Position numbers and translations under genes: made by a program. From positions 209,950 to 273,949 of the forward strand of contig CAZVGO010000050.1 in assembly GCA_964626755.1 (NCBI GenBank): DNA of 64,000 bases, in the 5' to 3' direction. The DNA comes from JACDAV01 sp964626755. Its GTDB lineage: Bacteria; Chloroflexota; Limnocylindria; Limnocylindrales; CSP1-4. Below are positions 41,584 to 50,256 of this stretch, one piece after another; the stretch's first letter is position 1; every line of letters starts with the position of its first letter. The notes beneath the pieces were generated by a model that searched no databases, had not been told where the DNA came from, and saw nothing but the letters and a program-made list of their open reading frames with translations.

Positions 41584-41629
41584 AGGAACTGGCACCCTCC
41601 CAGCCGGCGGGCCTGGGCCGAGTCTGAGG

Positions 41630-41635
41630 TATCAT
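41630..41635 (+). promoter_or_regulatory. Putative -10 element TATCAT
   Basis: TATCAT in the 172-bp gap after the peptidase gene, 46 nt before a short ORF (41682) and 120 nt before the hypothetical gene at 41756. No clear -35. Confidence 0.3.
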
Positions 41636-41681
41636 CGCCGATAACGGTGACCCCTCGGTCGCCCGCCCAAGCGGCTCGGAC

Positions 41682-41759
41682 ATGCATTTGATCTACCCGC
41701 GGCGCACCGTCGCCGCCGCTCGCTCCGGGGACGGCGATTCCCGCGGGGCCGGCCGATGA
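41682..41759 (+). CDS. Short upstream ORF coupled to the 41756 gene
   Basis: 25 codons from ATG 41682 (MHLIYPRRTVAAARSGDGDS and on), ending in a TGA that overlaps the next gene's ATG (ATGA at 41756-41759). No ribosome site precedes the 41756 ATG itself, so this ORF may exist to couple translation. Weak evidence; it could be chance. Confidence 0.3.
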   Translation: MHLIYPRRTVAAARSGDGDSRGAGR

Positions 41760-42325
41760 GCCGGCGCCAGCACCACGGCCACGGGCCACGCGGCCCGCGG
41801 CAGGCTGCCGGACGCGGCCCGCGGCCGGCCCAGCCCGCCCAATCGGGACCGGCTGATCGGCCAGAACCTCGACAATCGATGCCCGTGCCGGATACTTCGG
41901 TCGCGTCGTTCGCCACGGTTCGCCCGCCGATCGCGGCTGCTCCACCGCGCCCCATCGAATGGGTCGCGGATCCGCCGCCCGCGCCCCGGGCCCTGAACGG
42001 CAACGGAGTCGCTCCCGACGGGCCCCAGAACGGCGATAGCGCGACCGCCGGCGCCACCGCGCCGCAGTTCCGACGGTTCATCAAGAGCCGGGCTTACGTA
42101 CCGATGCACGAGCTCCGCCGGCGGTTCGGGATCAACGGCATGGAGGACGACGTCACACCGGTCGAGCTGAACGGAGGATGGATCTACGTCGGCCTGCCGG
42201 CCCGCGAGGGCCAGCTTCTCGGCGAGCTGCTCCGCGCCGGCGACGTCGGCTACGAGCTGTCCCTCGACCCCTGCACGCCCATCGTCATCGGCGTCTATCC
42301 CATGAGGCCGGTCCCGCGGCACTAA
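41756..42325 (+). CDS. Hypothetical protein with disordered N-terminal half
   Basis: 189 residues. The first about 105 are Pro/Ala/Arg-rich and probably unstructured; the folded part (about 105-189) begins RRFIKSRAYVPMHELRRRFG and continues VELNGGWIYVGLPAREGQLLGELLRAGDVGYELSLDP. I recognise no family. Codon usage matches the neighbours, and the C-terminal half looks like a genuine small globular domain. The strand then switches to ogt 6 bp downstream. Confidence 0.6.
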   Translation: MSRRQHHGHGPRGPRQAAGRGPRPAQPAQSGPADRPEPRQSMPVPDTSVASFATVRPPIAAAPPRPIEWVADPPPAPRALNGNGVAPDGPQNGDSATAGATAPQFRRFIKSRAYVPMHELRRRFGINGMEDDVTPVELNGGWIYVGLPAREGQLLGELLRAGDVGYELSLDPCTPIVIGVYPMRPVPRH

Positions 42326-42331
42326 CCCGAC

Positions 42332-42901
42332 TCAATCGAACAGGCGGGTTATTGGGAGCTCGATCCCCTCGAGGCGGAGCAGTTCTCGCTTGACCTCGAG
42401 CAGCGCTTCGCGGGACCCCCACCAGCCTCCGCCGTAGCCGCCGAGCGAGCCGTCCCCGGCGAGCACGCGATGGCACGGGATGACGATCCCGACCGGGTTG
42501 CGCCCGACCGCTCCGCCGACCGCACGAGCAGCGCCTGGCCGACCGATCCGGCGCGCGACGCGGCCGTAGCTCGTCGCCTCGCCCCACGGGACGGCCGCGA
42601 CGCCCGCGAGGACCGCCACGTCCCACGCCGCGCGCGGTCCAAGCTCGAGTGGCAGATCGAACGTCCGTCGCCGGCCGGCGAGGTACTCCGCGACCTGGTC
42701 CGCCGCGGCCCGGGCCACGCGGCCATCGGCACCGTCGCGTGCGGGTCCGGCCTTGCCGAAGCGCCGCTCGAGCGACGCCACGAATTGCTCCGTCGGTACG
42801 AGGTGGCTCAGCGCAACGACGGCGGTTGCTGTCGCTGCGAGGTGGACAGGGCCCCACGGCGCGTCGACGATCTCGTACGCGGCGTCCTGCATGACCCGCA
42901 T
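42332..42901 (-). CDS. ogt: Methylated-DNA-[protein]-cysteine S-methyltransferase
   Basis: 189 residues. The acceptor Cys143 lies in NPVGIVIPCHRVLAGDGSLGGYGGG, and the wing helix-turn-helix PWGEATSYGRVARRIGRPGAARAVGGA precedes it. It removes O6-alkyl groups from guanine in a single-turnover reaction. Start ATG 42901; a Met three codons in (42892) is an alternative. No Ada regulator domain. Confidence 0.94.
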   Translation of the reverse strand: MRVMQDAAYEIVDAPWGPVHLAATATAVVALSHLVPTEQFVASLERRFGKAGPARDGADGRVARAAADQVAEYLAGRRRTFDLPLELGPRAAWDVAVLAGVAAVPWGEATSYGRVARRIGRPGAARAVGGAVGRNPVGIVIPCHRVLAGDGSLGGYGGGWWGSREALLEVKRELLRLEGIELPITRLFD

Positions 42902-42912
42902 AGTGGGGTCTG

Positions 42913-45345
42913 TCAGGTGCCCGCGCTGGCGACCCGCCCCTCCATCGGGCGCGTCGGTGTCGTGCCGAATCTCGGCGGGCGGAATCCGCGAAGACGGAGA
43001 GCGTTCGAGACGACCGTGACCGACGAGAGAGCCATGGCCGCTGCCGCGATGATCGGATCGAGCAAGACCCCTGTGAATGGGTACAAGGCCCCGGCAGCGA
43101 GTGGGATGAGCGCGACGTTGTAGGCAAAGGCCCAGAACAGGTTCTGCTTGATGTTCCGCATCGTCGCTCGCGACAGCGATATCGCAGTAACGAGAGCACG
43201 AAGGTCGCCGCTCATGAGCGTTACGGCGCCTGACTCGATCGCCACATCCGTGCCCGTCCCGATCGCGATCCCGACGTCGGCCTGGGCGAGGGCGGGGGCG
43301 TCGTTGATGCCGTCCCCGACCATGGCCACGAGCTTGCCCTCGCCCTGGAGCCTGCGGACCTGGGCCGCCTTCTCGTCCGGTCGCACGTCGGCAAGCACCC
43401 GCTCGACGCCCGCCTGGCGGGCGATCGCCCGCGCGGTCGCCTCGTTGTCGCCGGTCATCATCGCGACCTTGAGTCCGAGCCGGCGGAGCTCCGCGACGGC
43501 TTCCACCGATCCGGCCTTGAGCGTGTCGGCGATGGCGATGACTCCCGCGGGCCGACCGTCGACGGCGACGATCACCGGTGTCTTTCCGGCGGCGGCGAGC
43601 TCGTCCGCCGCGGCGACCAGTGGGCCGGGATCGATATTCCGGCTCTCGAGAAAGCCGGGCCGGCCGATGAGGACGTCGCGCCCCCCGACAGTCGCGGCGA
43701 TCCCCTGGCCGAAGACCGCCTCGAATCGGGTTGCCTCTCCGACGTTTTGCCCCCGTTCGTCACGGGCGAACCGGACGATAGCCTCCCCGAGCGGATGCTC
43801 GGAGCCTCGCTCGGCCGCAGCGGCGAGGCCGATCAGCTCCTCCTCGCCCGGTGCGTCGGGCGCCCGAATGACGTCGGTGACCCGGGGCTCGCCCTCGGTC
43901 AGCGTGCCGGTCTTGTCGAGGACGACGGCCCGGACGTTGTGGAGCCGCTCGAGCGCCTCGGCGTTTCGGAACAGGACGCCGTTCTCGGCCCCCTTGCCCG
44001 TCCCGACCATGATCGACGTCGGCGTGGCCAGCCCGAGCGCACACGGGCAGGCGATGATGAGAACCGCCACGGTGTTGAGCAGCGCCAGGTTGAAGGCCGG
44101 CTCCGGCCCGAAGACGAACCAGCTGACGAACGTCAGCGCTGCGATCCCGAGAACCGCCGGAACGAAGTAGCTCGTGACGAGATCGGCGAGGCGCTGGATC
44201 GGGGCCTTCGATCCCTGCGCGTCCTGGACGAGCCGGACGATCTGGGCGAGCACCGTGTCGCGACCGACCCGTGTCGCCTCGAAGCGGAAGCTGCCCGACG
44301 TGTTGATCGTCCCGCCGATGACCTCCTCGCCCGGCTCCTTTGTGACGGGGATCGACTCCCCGGTGACCATGCTCTCGTCGACCGCGGAGCGGCCATCCCG
44401 GACGATGCCGTCGACCGCGATCTTCTCGCCAGGCCGGACGATGACGACGTCGCCTCGCACGACCTGCTCGATCGGGACGTCCCGTTCGTTGCCTCCTCGA
44501 AGGACGCGCGCGGTCCGCGGCTGCAGACCGATCAGCTTCTTGATCGCGTCGGACGTGTGGCTCCGGGCCCGGGCCTCGAGGAACCGGCCCAGGAGGATGA
44601 GGGTGATGATCACAGCCGATGTGTCGAAATAGAGCGGCAGCTGCGCCCCCGTCGCGACCCCGGCGGCGCGGAAGAAACCCGGGAACAGGATCGCGGCGAG
44701 GCTGTAGAAGTAGGCGGCCGAGGTGCCTACGGCAATGAGCGTGTTCATGTCCGTCGCCCGATGGCGAGCGACGTTCCAGGCGCCCTTGTAGAACGGCCAG
44801 CCGGCGTAGAACTGGACCGGGGTGGCGAGCGCGAGCTGGAGCCACGGGTTCGTGAGGAAAGCCGGGAGGAACGGCGCGATCGTCATCGAGGCGAGCCCAG
44901 CGACCAGCGGAATTGTGAGGGCGGCGGCCACCATCAACCGCCGGCGGGTCTCGACGAGGTGGCGCTGCTGGTAGCTCGTCTCGGGCGTGCGCGCCGCCTC
45001 ATGATAGTCGGCATGGGGCTCGGCCCCGACGGCTTCACCGGCTCTCACCGGCGTGGCGTCGACGAGCAGCTTCGCCTCGTAGCCCGCGGCCTCGACGGCG
45101 CCGATCAGCTGCTCGCTCGTGACGTCCGGACGGGCGACGACCGAGGCGCGCTCGGTGGCGAGATTGACGTTCGCCTCTTCGACGCCGTCAACCTTGCGGA
45201 GATAGCGCTCGATGCGGTTGACGCACGAGGCGCAGGTCATGCCCTCGATGTCGAGAGCCAGCGTCCGCGGCCCGGCAAGGCGGCTTTCCGGCGTCCGGAA
45301 GACGATCTCGACCGACTGATTGGCGGTACCACCCGACGTCGTCAT
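42913..45345 (-). CDS. copA: Copper-translocating P1B-type ATPase
   Basis: 810 residues from ATG 45345. One heavy-metal domain with GMTCASC (35-41), eight helices with the CPC metal site (IIACPCALGLATP), phosphorylation motif DKTGTLTEGEP, the P1B His-Pro dipeptide SEHPLGEA and hinge GDGINDAPALA. Late helices carry NVALIPLAAGALYP and MALSSVTVVSNALRLR, which define Cu(I) export (P1B-1). It removes Cu(I) from the cytoplasm or supplies it for oxidase assembly. A CsoR-like operator lies 81 bp upstream. An alternative Met at 45378 is in frame. Confidence 0.96.
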   Translation of the reverse strand: MTTSGGTANQSVEIVFRTPESRLAGPRTLALDIEGMTCASCVNRIERYLRKVDGVEEANVNLATERASVVARPDVTSEQLIGAVEAAGYEAKLLVDATPVRAGEAVGAEPHADYHEAARTPETSYQQRHLVETRRRLMVAAALTIPLVAGLASMTIAPFLPAFLTNPWLQLALATPVQFYAGWPFYKGAWNVARHRATDMNTLIAVGTSAAYFYSLAAILFPGFFRAAGVATGAQLPLYFDTSAVIITLILLGRFLEARARSHTSDAIKKLIGLQPRTARVLRGGNERDVPIEQVVRGDVVIVRPGEKIAVDGIVRDGRSAVDESMVTGESIPVTKEPGEEVIGGTINTSGSFRFEATRVGRDTVLAQIVRLVQDAQGSKAPIQRLADLVTSYFVPAVLGIAALTFVSWFVFGPEPAFNLALLNTVAVLIIACPCALGLATPTSIMVGTGKGAENGVLFRNAEALERLHNVRAVVLDKTGTLTEGEPRVTDVIRAPDAPGEEELIGLAAAAERGSEHPLGEAIVRFARDERGQNVGEATRFEAVFGQGIAATVGGRDVLIGRPGFLESRNIDPGPLVAAADELAAAGKTPVIVAVDGRPAGVIAIADTLKAGSVEAVAELRRLGLKVAMMTGDNEATARAIARQAGVERVLADVRPDEKAAQVRRLQGEGKLVAMVGDGINDAPALAQADVGIAIGTGTDVAIESGAVTLMSGDLRALVTAISLSRATMRNIKQNLFWAFAYNVALIPLAAGALYPFTGVLLDPIIAAAAMALSSVTVVSNALRLRGFRPPRFGTTPTRPMEGRVASAGT

Positions 45346-45426
45346 CGGTCGGGTGTCACCAGCGCAGGGATGCGTCACTGGTCTCGAGAAGGACCAATTG
45401 CACCTTCAAACCTCGGCAGCAGGTTG

Positions 45427-45443
45427 ATACTCCCCATGAGTAT
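45427..45443 (-). promoter_or_regulatory. CsoR-like copper operator overlapping the copA promoter
   Basis: ATACTC-ATGGG-GAGTAT on the minus strand, a 6-5-6 perfect inverted repeat very similar to the ATACCC-N-GGGTAT boxes bound by copper-responsive CsoR repressors. It contains or abuts TATACT (a -10 candidate at 45439-45444), so a bound repressor would block polymerase at copA. No csoR gene is in this window. Confidence 0.6.
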
Positions 45444-45482
45444 AGCAACGTTCGGACCGCGCCCCCACCGCGGAGGGCGCGA

Positions 45483-45977
45483 TCAGCCCGCAAGGGCGAT
45501 CGCCGCGATGACCGCGCCCGCTCCGAGAGCCGCCGTGAACGCCGCGATCGCGCCGGCCCGCCGTCCGAATCCGAACGGTGTCAGGATCTCCCCGCAGAGC
45601 AGGCCGATGAGCGCGGGTCCCGCAGCGAGCGTCCCGACGAGCAAGCCGCTCGCGATGTCCGGCCCGCCGGGCGCCAGGACGACGCGGGCGCCCGCGAACA
45701 CGATCGTCAGGTCGGACGCAACGAGGAACGCGGCCACCGCCCCGAGGATCGCATCCCCCCGGGTCGCGGCCATCGCCACGGGATAGGCGACGGGCAGCAC
45801 GGCAAGAGCGAAGATTGCCGGCGCGAGGAGGAGTGCGCCGGGCACGCCGGGCGGCAGCGCGTAGGGCCCACCTGTCACCAGGCCGGCCCCGGCGAGCGCT
45901 CCGATGGCGACCACCCCGGATACGGCGGCGGCCACGAGGGCGCGCCGCAGCCAGGGTGGAACGAGCTGTTGTGGCAT
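45483..45977 (-). CDS. Hypothetical multi-pass membrane protein
   Basis: 164 residues from ATG 45977, with four to five hydrophobic helices, Gly/Ala/Val-rich and with few charges. GEILTPFGFGRRAG near residue 130 is the only polar motif. No family recognised. A TAGGAT hexamer lies 8-9 nt upstream on the minus strand. That spacer also carries GAAGGG immediately before the ATG, too close for normal initiation, so it is probably leaderless. Divergent from the thioesterase gene, whose promoter shares the same bases. Confidence 0.6.
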   Translation of the reverse strand: MPQQLVPPWLRRALVAAAVSGVVAIGALAGAGLVTGGPYALPPGVPGALLLAPAIFALAVLPVAYPVAMAATRGDAILGAVAAFLVASDLTIVFAGARVVLAPGGPDIASGLLVGTLAAGPALIGLLCGEILTPFGFGRRAGAIAAFTAALGAGAVIAAIALAG

Positions 45978-45989
45978 CCCTTCGCATCC

Positions 45990-45995
45990 TACACT
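45990..45995 (+). promoter_or_regulatory. -10 element TACACT, leaderless promoter of the thioesterase gene
   Basis: TACACT then CGCCAC then GTG 46002: again exactly 6 nt. On the other strand the overlapping bases give TAGGAT for the divergent membrane gene. Confidence 0.6.
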
Positions 45996-46001
45996 CGCCA
46001 C

Positions 46002-46508
46002 GTGGCCACGCCTGATCGCCACTCGCGGATCGACCTGCCGCCGGACCCGCGCGACCTGGCGGGCGACTTTGCGTTCCGGCGCGACGTCGAGGTCCGGTTC
46101 GCCGACACGGACGCGATGGGTCACGTCAACAACGCCGCGTACCTCACGTACTGCGAGATCGCCCGGGCGGCCTACTACGAGGCGGTGACCGGCCGGCCGC
46201 TCGCGCTCGGCGTCCACGGCGCGGAGGAGGGGATGATCCTCGCCGAGGTGCGGGTGACGTTCCGCGCGCCGGCCTTCTACGGGGAGACGTTCGCGGTGGA
46301 GACGCGCGTTGTGCGGATCGGCCGGTCGAGCTTCACGATGGAGCACCGGATCTCCGCGCCGGACAGCCGCTACGGCTCGCGCAGACTCGTTGCGGTGGCC
46401 GAGTCCGTTCTCGTCACGTACGACTACACCGCCGGACGGCCGGTCCCCGTGCCTGACTCGCTCGTCACCGGGATCGAGTCGTTCGAGGGGCTCTCGCTGC
46501 GCGCCTGA
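46002..46508 (+). CDS. Acyl-CoA thioesterase (4-hydroxybenzoyl-CoA thioesterase-type hotdog)
   Basis: 168 residues from GTG 46002. VEVRFADTDAMGHVNNAAYLTYCEIAR is the classic 4HBT/YbgC active-site helix with catalytic Asp, followed by LAEVRVTFRAPAFYGETFAV. It hydrolyses acyl-CoA or acyl-ACP thioesters. Convergent with the fabF gene (9 bp between stops), so it sits at the fatty-acid locus. Confidence 0.88.
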   Translation: MATPDRHSRIDLPPDPRDLAGDFAFRRDVEVRFADTDAMGHVNNAAYLTYCEIARAAYYEAVTGRPLALGVHGAEEGMILAEVRVTFRAPAFYGETFAVETRVVRIGRSSFTMEHRISAPDSRYGSRRLVAVAESVLVTYDYTAGRPVPVPDSLVTGIESFEGLSLRA

Positions 46509-46517
46509 GACGGTGGC

Positions 46518-47783
46518 TCAGGAATCGAAGCGACGGAACACTGCGACCGCGTTCTGGCCGCCGAACCCGAAGCCGTTGACCATTGCGGTGTCGACCCGCG
46601 CCTCGCGTTTCACGAGCGGGACGTAGTCGAGGTCGCACTCCGGGTCCGGGTGCTCGAGGTTGATCGTCGGCGGGATGCAGCCCTCGCGGATCGCGCCCAC
46701 CGCGGTCACCGCGGCGACCGCTCCAGCGCCTCCGAGCAGGTGGCCGATCATCGACTTCGGCGACGAGATCGGAACGCGGTACGCCTGCTCCCCGAACGCG
46801 GCCTTGATCGCTCGCGTCTCAGTGACGTCGTTGAGGGGGGTCGAGGTGCCGTGGGCCACGATGTAGTCGATCCCCTCGGGCGTCACGCCGGCGTCCAGCA
46901 TCGCCCGGGTCATCGCCATCGCCGCCCCGCGGCCGGTCGGCTCCGGGGCGCTGATGTGGAACGCGTCGGCGGTGAGCGCCGCACCGAGGACCTCGGCGTG
47001 GATCGTGGCTCCGCGCGCCCGGGCGTGCTCGGCGGACTCGACGACGCACACCGCCGCGCCCTCGCCGAAGAGGAAGCCGTCCCGATCACGGTCGAATGGG
47101 CGCGAGGCGTGGACCGGGTCGTCGTTCCGCTTCGAGAGCGCGCCCATGTTGCCGAGCGCGGCAAAGGCCATCGGCAGAAGCGGGGCCTCGGAGCCGCCGG
47201 CGAGGACGACATCGCACTCTCCCGAGCGGATGAGCCGCAGCGCGTCCTGGAACGCGATCACGCCGCTGGCGCAGGCGGCGACCTGGGTGATGAGCGGCCC
47301 CGTCAGCCCGTACTTCATCGACACCTGTGCCGCGGCCATCGACCCGGACAGTGCGGGGATCGCGAACGGCGAGACCTGTCCGGGCCCCCGGGTCCGCAGG
47401 ACGTCGGCGCCCTCGGTGACCTGCTCCATCCCGCCGCCGCCCGTGTTGATCGCCACCCCAACGCGGTCGCGCTTCTCGATCGGCCAGGCTTCGAAGTCGA
47501 GCCCCGCGTCCGCGACTGCCTCCGCTGCCGCGGCCACGCCGAAGTGGATGAACCGGCTCATCCGGCGGGCCATCTTCCGGTCCATCACCGCCGTCGGATC
47601 GAAGTCCTTGACCTCCGCGGCGATCCGAACGTCGAACTCGGCCGGATCGAACGAGGTGATCGGGCCCGCCCCGGACACGCCGGCCAGGAGGTTCCGCCAG
47701 AACGTTGGCGCGTCATTGCCGATCGGCGTGATGGCGCCCATGCCGGTGATGACGGCCCGGCGGGACAGATCACGATCGGGCAA
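46518..47783 (-). CDS. fabF: 3-oxoacyl-ACP synthase II (KAS II), copy 1
   Basis: 421 residues from TTG 47783, which has a GAGGTG site 7 nt upstream. Cys171 (VAACASGVIAF), His311 (IVAHGTSTPLND) and His348 (SMIGHLLGG) form the Cys-His-His triad, and the gating loop is GFGFGGQNA. It condenses malonyl-ACP with acyl-ACP for chain elongation. Third gene of a fabD-fabF-fabF unit (gap 71 bp). Two different KAS II genes in tandem are unusual for a primary fatty-acid locus, and no acyl carrier protein gene lies here. Confidence 0.93.
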   Translation of the reverse strand: MPDRDLSRRAVITGMGAITPIGNDAPTFWRNLLAGVSGAGPITSFDPAEFDVRIAAEVKDFDPTAVMDRKMARRMSRFIHFGVAAAAEAVADAGLDFEAWPIEKRDRVGVAINTGGGGMEQVTEGADVLRTRGPGQVSPFAIPALSGSMAAAQVSMKYGLTGPLITQVAACASGVIAFQDALRLIRSGECDVVLAGGSEAPLLPMAFAALGNMGALSKRNDDPVHASRPFDRDRDGFLFGEGAAVCVVESAEHARARGATIHAEVLGAALTADAFHISAPEPTGRGAAMAMTRAMLDAGVTPEGIDYIVAHGTSTPLNDVTETRAIKAAFGEQAYRVPISSPKSMIGHLLGGAGAVAAVTAVGAIREGCIPPTINLEHPDPECDLDYVPLVKREARVDTAMVNGFGFGGQNAVAVFRRFDS

Positions 47784-47854
47784 GGTGGATCACCTCGGAG
47801 TGGTCAAGGTCGCGATTGTATCGGGCCGTCCGAAAGACTCAGCCAGCCGAGGCC

Positions 47855-49129
47855 TCAATCCCCGTCGTAGCGCTTGAAGATGACGGCGCCGTTGTGGCCT
47901 CCCAGCCCGATGTTGTTGGACAGCGCGTGGCGAATCGGCATCGGAGTCGCCTCGGTCACGACCCACAGGTCGCACTCGGGGTCGAAGTCGCGATAGTTGA
48001 GCGTCGGCGGGACGCACTGCTGGTCGACGGCCATCACGGTCGCGAACGCCTCGAACGCGCCGGCCGCGCCCATCATGTGGCCGGTCATCGACTTCGTGCC
48101 GCTGATCGCGAGCGCCTTCGCCTTCGCCGACGCCCGCTCGCCGAACACGGCCCAGATCGCCTCGGCCTCGCGCTTGTCGCCCATCGGGGTCGATGTCCCG
48201 TGGGGATTGATCAGGTCGACCTCGTCGGCCGGCACGCCGCGCCGCTCGAGGGCCATGTTCATTGCCCGCGAGGACCCGGCGCCCTGCTCGATCGGCTGGA
48301 TCATGTCCCAGCCGTCGGCCGCAGACCCGTACCCGACCACCTCCGCGTAGATGTGCGCGCCGCGTGCCTTGGCGTGGTCGAGATCCTCGAGGAACAGGCC
48401 CGCCGCGCCCTCGCCGAGGACGAACCCGTCGCGGGTCGCATCGAACGGCCGGGCGACCGACGAGATCGGCTCGCCGGGCCGCGGGTTGCCGAGGCCGCGC
48501 ATGTTGCCGAATCCCGCGTGGGCGACCTCGAGGAGGGGCGCCTCGGTCGAGCCCGAGATGACCGCGATGCAATCGCCCCGCCGGATCGCCTCGGCTGCCT
48601 CGCCGACGTTGTGGGTGCCGGTCGCGCAGGCCGACACGACGCACATGTTGTGGCCGATGGCGCCTGTCTCGATCGCAATCATTCCCGACGGCGAATCGAC
48701 GAGCGCATTCGCGATGAATGTCGGCGTGACCCGGGTGGGCCCCTTCTGCTCGAGGGTCGAGAAGTTGTCGATCATGAGCTGCTGGCCACCCGCCCCGGAT
48801 CCGAAGACGACCCCGACGTCGGTCCGATTCGCATCGTCGATCTCGAAGCCCGAATCGGCCAGCGCCTGCTTCGCGGCGGCGACCCCGAAATGCAGGCTGG
48901 ATTCGCTGCGGCGGGCGGCCTTCGCGTCCATCCATTGCGTCGCGTCGAAGCCGCGGACCTCGCCGGCCGCCTTCTGGTCGTAACGCGACACGTCGAACTT
49001 CGTGATCTCGCCGATCCCCGACACGCCCCGAATGAGATTCGACCAGGCGGTCTCCTTGTCATTGCCGACGGGGCTGATGACGCCGAGGCCGGTGATGACG
49101 ACTCGGCGGTTGTAGTCGGGTTTGCGCAC
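47855..49129 (-). CDS. fabF: 3-oxoacyl-ACP synthase II-like, copy 2, altered gating loop
   Basis: 424 residues from GTG 49129. Cys168 (VSACATGTHNVGEA), His310 (INPHGTSTPMGD) and His351 (SMTGHMMGAAG) keep the catalytic triad. In the loop that normally reads SFGFGG both Phe are replaced (NNIGLGGHNG, Ile407 and Leu409); the second position is the gate of the acyl pocket in E. coli FabF. It may therefore accept different chain types. About 40% identical by eye to copy 1, so an old duplication. Lies 48 bp after fabD. Confidence 0.92.
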   Translation of the reverse strand: MRKPDYNRRVVITGLGVISPVGNDKETAWSNLIRGVSGIGEITKFDVSRYDQKAAGEVRGFDATQWMDAKAARRSESSLHFGVAAAKQALADSGFEIDDANRTDVGVVFGSGAGGQQLMIDNFSTLEQKGPTRVTPTFIANALVDSPSGMIAIETGAIGHNMCVVSACATGTHNVGEAAEAIRRGDCIAVISGSTEAPLLEVAHAGFGNMRGLGNPRPGEPISSVARPFDATRDGFVLGEGAAGLFLEDLDHAKARGAHIYAEVVGYGSAADGWDMIQPIEQGAGSSRAMNMALERRGVPADEVDLINPHGTSTPMGDKREAEAIWAVFGERASAKAKALAISGTKSMTGHMMGAAGAFEAFATVMAVDQQCVPPTLNYRDFDPECDLWVVTEATPMPIRHALSNNIGLGGHNGAVIFKRYDGD

Positions 49130-49177
49130 GGGACTGGCTCCTTGGGGCTGCGGGCGGCCGTGACGGGCCGCGAGAGT

Positions 49178-50143
49178 TCAGGCGGGGGCAGGGAGGAACG
49201 GCGCGGTGAGGCGATCGGCGGCCGACGGGTCGTCGAGCGCGATGGCCTCCGCGTCCGGGGCGATTCGCTTGATGAGGCCGGTGAGGACGCGCCCGGGTCC
49301 CACCTCGACGAACGTTGTCACGCCGTCGGCGGCCATCCGTTGCACGGCGGCGACCCAGTCGACGCCGGTCGTGAGGTGCTCGACGAGCTCCCGGCGGCAA
49401 TCGTCGCCGCCGGTCAGGGGCCGGGCGTCGGCGTTCGCAAGGAGCGGCGGCACCGGGTCCGCGAACGCGATGTCGGTCATCGCCGCCCGCATGCCTTCGG
49501 CCGCCTCGGCCATGAGCGGCGAGTGCGCCGCGACCGACACTGGCAGGACGATCGCCCGGCGGGCCCCGAGGCGCGTCGCCGCTTGCACACCCGCCTCGAT
49601 CGCAGCTCTTTCGCCGGACACGACCACCTGGCCCGGTGCGTTGCGGTTCGCGACGCCGAAGACACCGGCGGTCGACGCGTCCGCGATGAGCTCCGGCAGC
49701 CGCGCATCGTCGAGCCCGATGATCGCGGCCATCGCCCCGGGACGCCCGGAGCCGGAGGCCTGCATCAGGCGCCCGCGCTCCCGCACGAGGCGGATGGCGA
49801 CGTCGAGCGGCAGGACGCCGGCCGCGACGAGCGCCGAGTACTGACCCATCGAGTGGCCGGCCGCGAACGCGGGTTCCGGGAGCGGCGCGCCCGCGGCCGC
49901 GAATCGCTCACGGAGCGCGGCGAGGTAGGCGATCGAGGTGGCGAGCAGCGCCGGCTGGGCGTTCTCCGTCCGATCGAGATCCTCGGGCGGGCCCTCCCAG
50001 GCCAGGCGGCTGATCGGCTCGCCAAGGGCGCCATCCGCAGTGTCGAACACGGCCGCGGCCGCAGGCGAAGCGGCGGCCAGCGCCTGGCCCATCCCGACCG
50101 ACTGGGAACCCTGACCCGGGAACACGAAAGCGACGCGGCTCAT
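49178..50143 (-). CDS. fabD: Malonyl-CoA:ACP transacylase
   Basis: 321 residues from ATG 50143. It opens AFVFPGQGSQSVGMG; the nucleophile Ser98 is in AGHSMGQYSALVAAG, with the catalytic His in PVSVAAHSPLM and VEVGPGRVLTGLIKR near the end. It loads malonyl units onto ACP for the two FabF enzymes encoded next. First gene of the unit; the divergent MarR gene begins 113 bp away and could control it. Confidence 0.95.
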   Translation of the reverse strand: MSRVAFVFPGQGSQSVGMGQALAAASPAAAAVFDTADGALGEPISRLAWEGPPEDLDRTENAQPALLATSIAYLAALRERFAAAGAPLPEPAFAAGHSMGQYSALVAAGVLPLDVAIRLVRERGRLMQASGSGRPGAMAAIIGLDDARLPELIADASTAGVFGVANRNAPGQVVVSGERAAIEAGVQAATRLGARRAIVLPVSVAAHSPLMAEAAEGMRAAMTDIAFADPVPPLLANADARPLTGGDDCRRELVEHLTTGVDWVAAVQRMAADGVTTFVEVGPGRVLTGLIKRIAPDAEAIALDDPSAADRLTAPFLPAPA

Positions 50144-50243
50144 CAGTCGCGCCTGCACGTCTGCAGCACGGGCGGATTGTCGACCGAATCGTGCTCGGTG
50201 AGCGTGAGATGTGTGCGCGATTGCACGCAACCGTCCCTAGCCG

Positions 50244-50249
50244 TACCCT
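50244..50249 (+). promoter_or_regulatory. -10 element TACCCT, leaderless promoter of the MarR gene
   Basis: TACCCT followed after 7 nt by GTG 50257, no ribosome site between; it supports GTG 50257 over the upstream in-frame ATG at 50191. Confidence 0.5.
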
Positions 50250-50256
50250 TCTGCCC

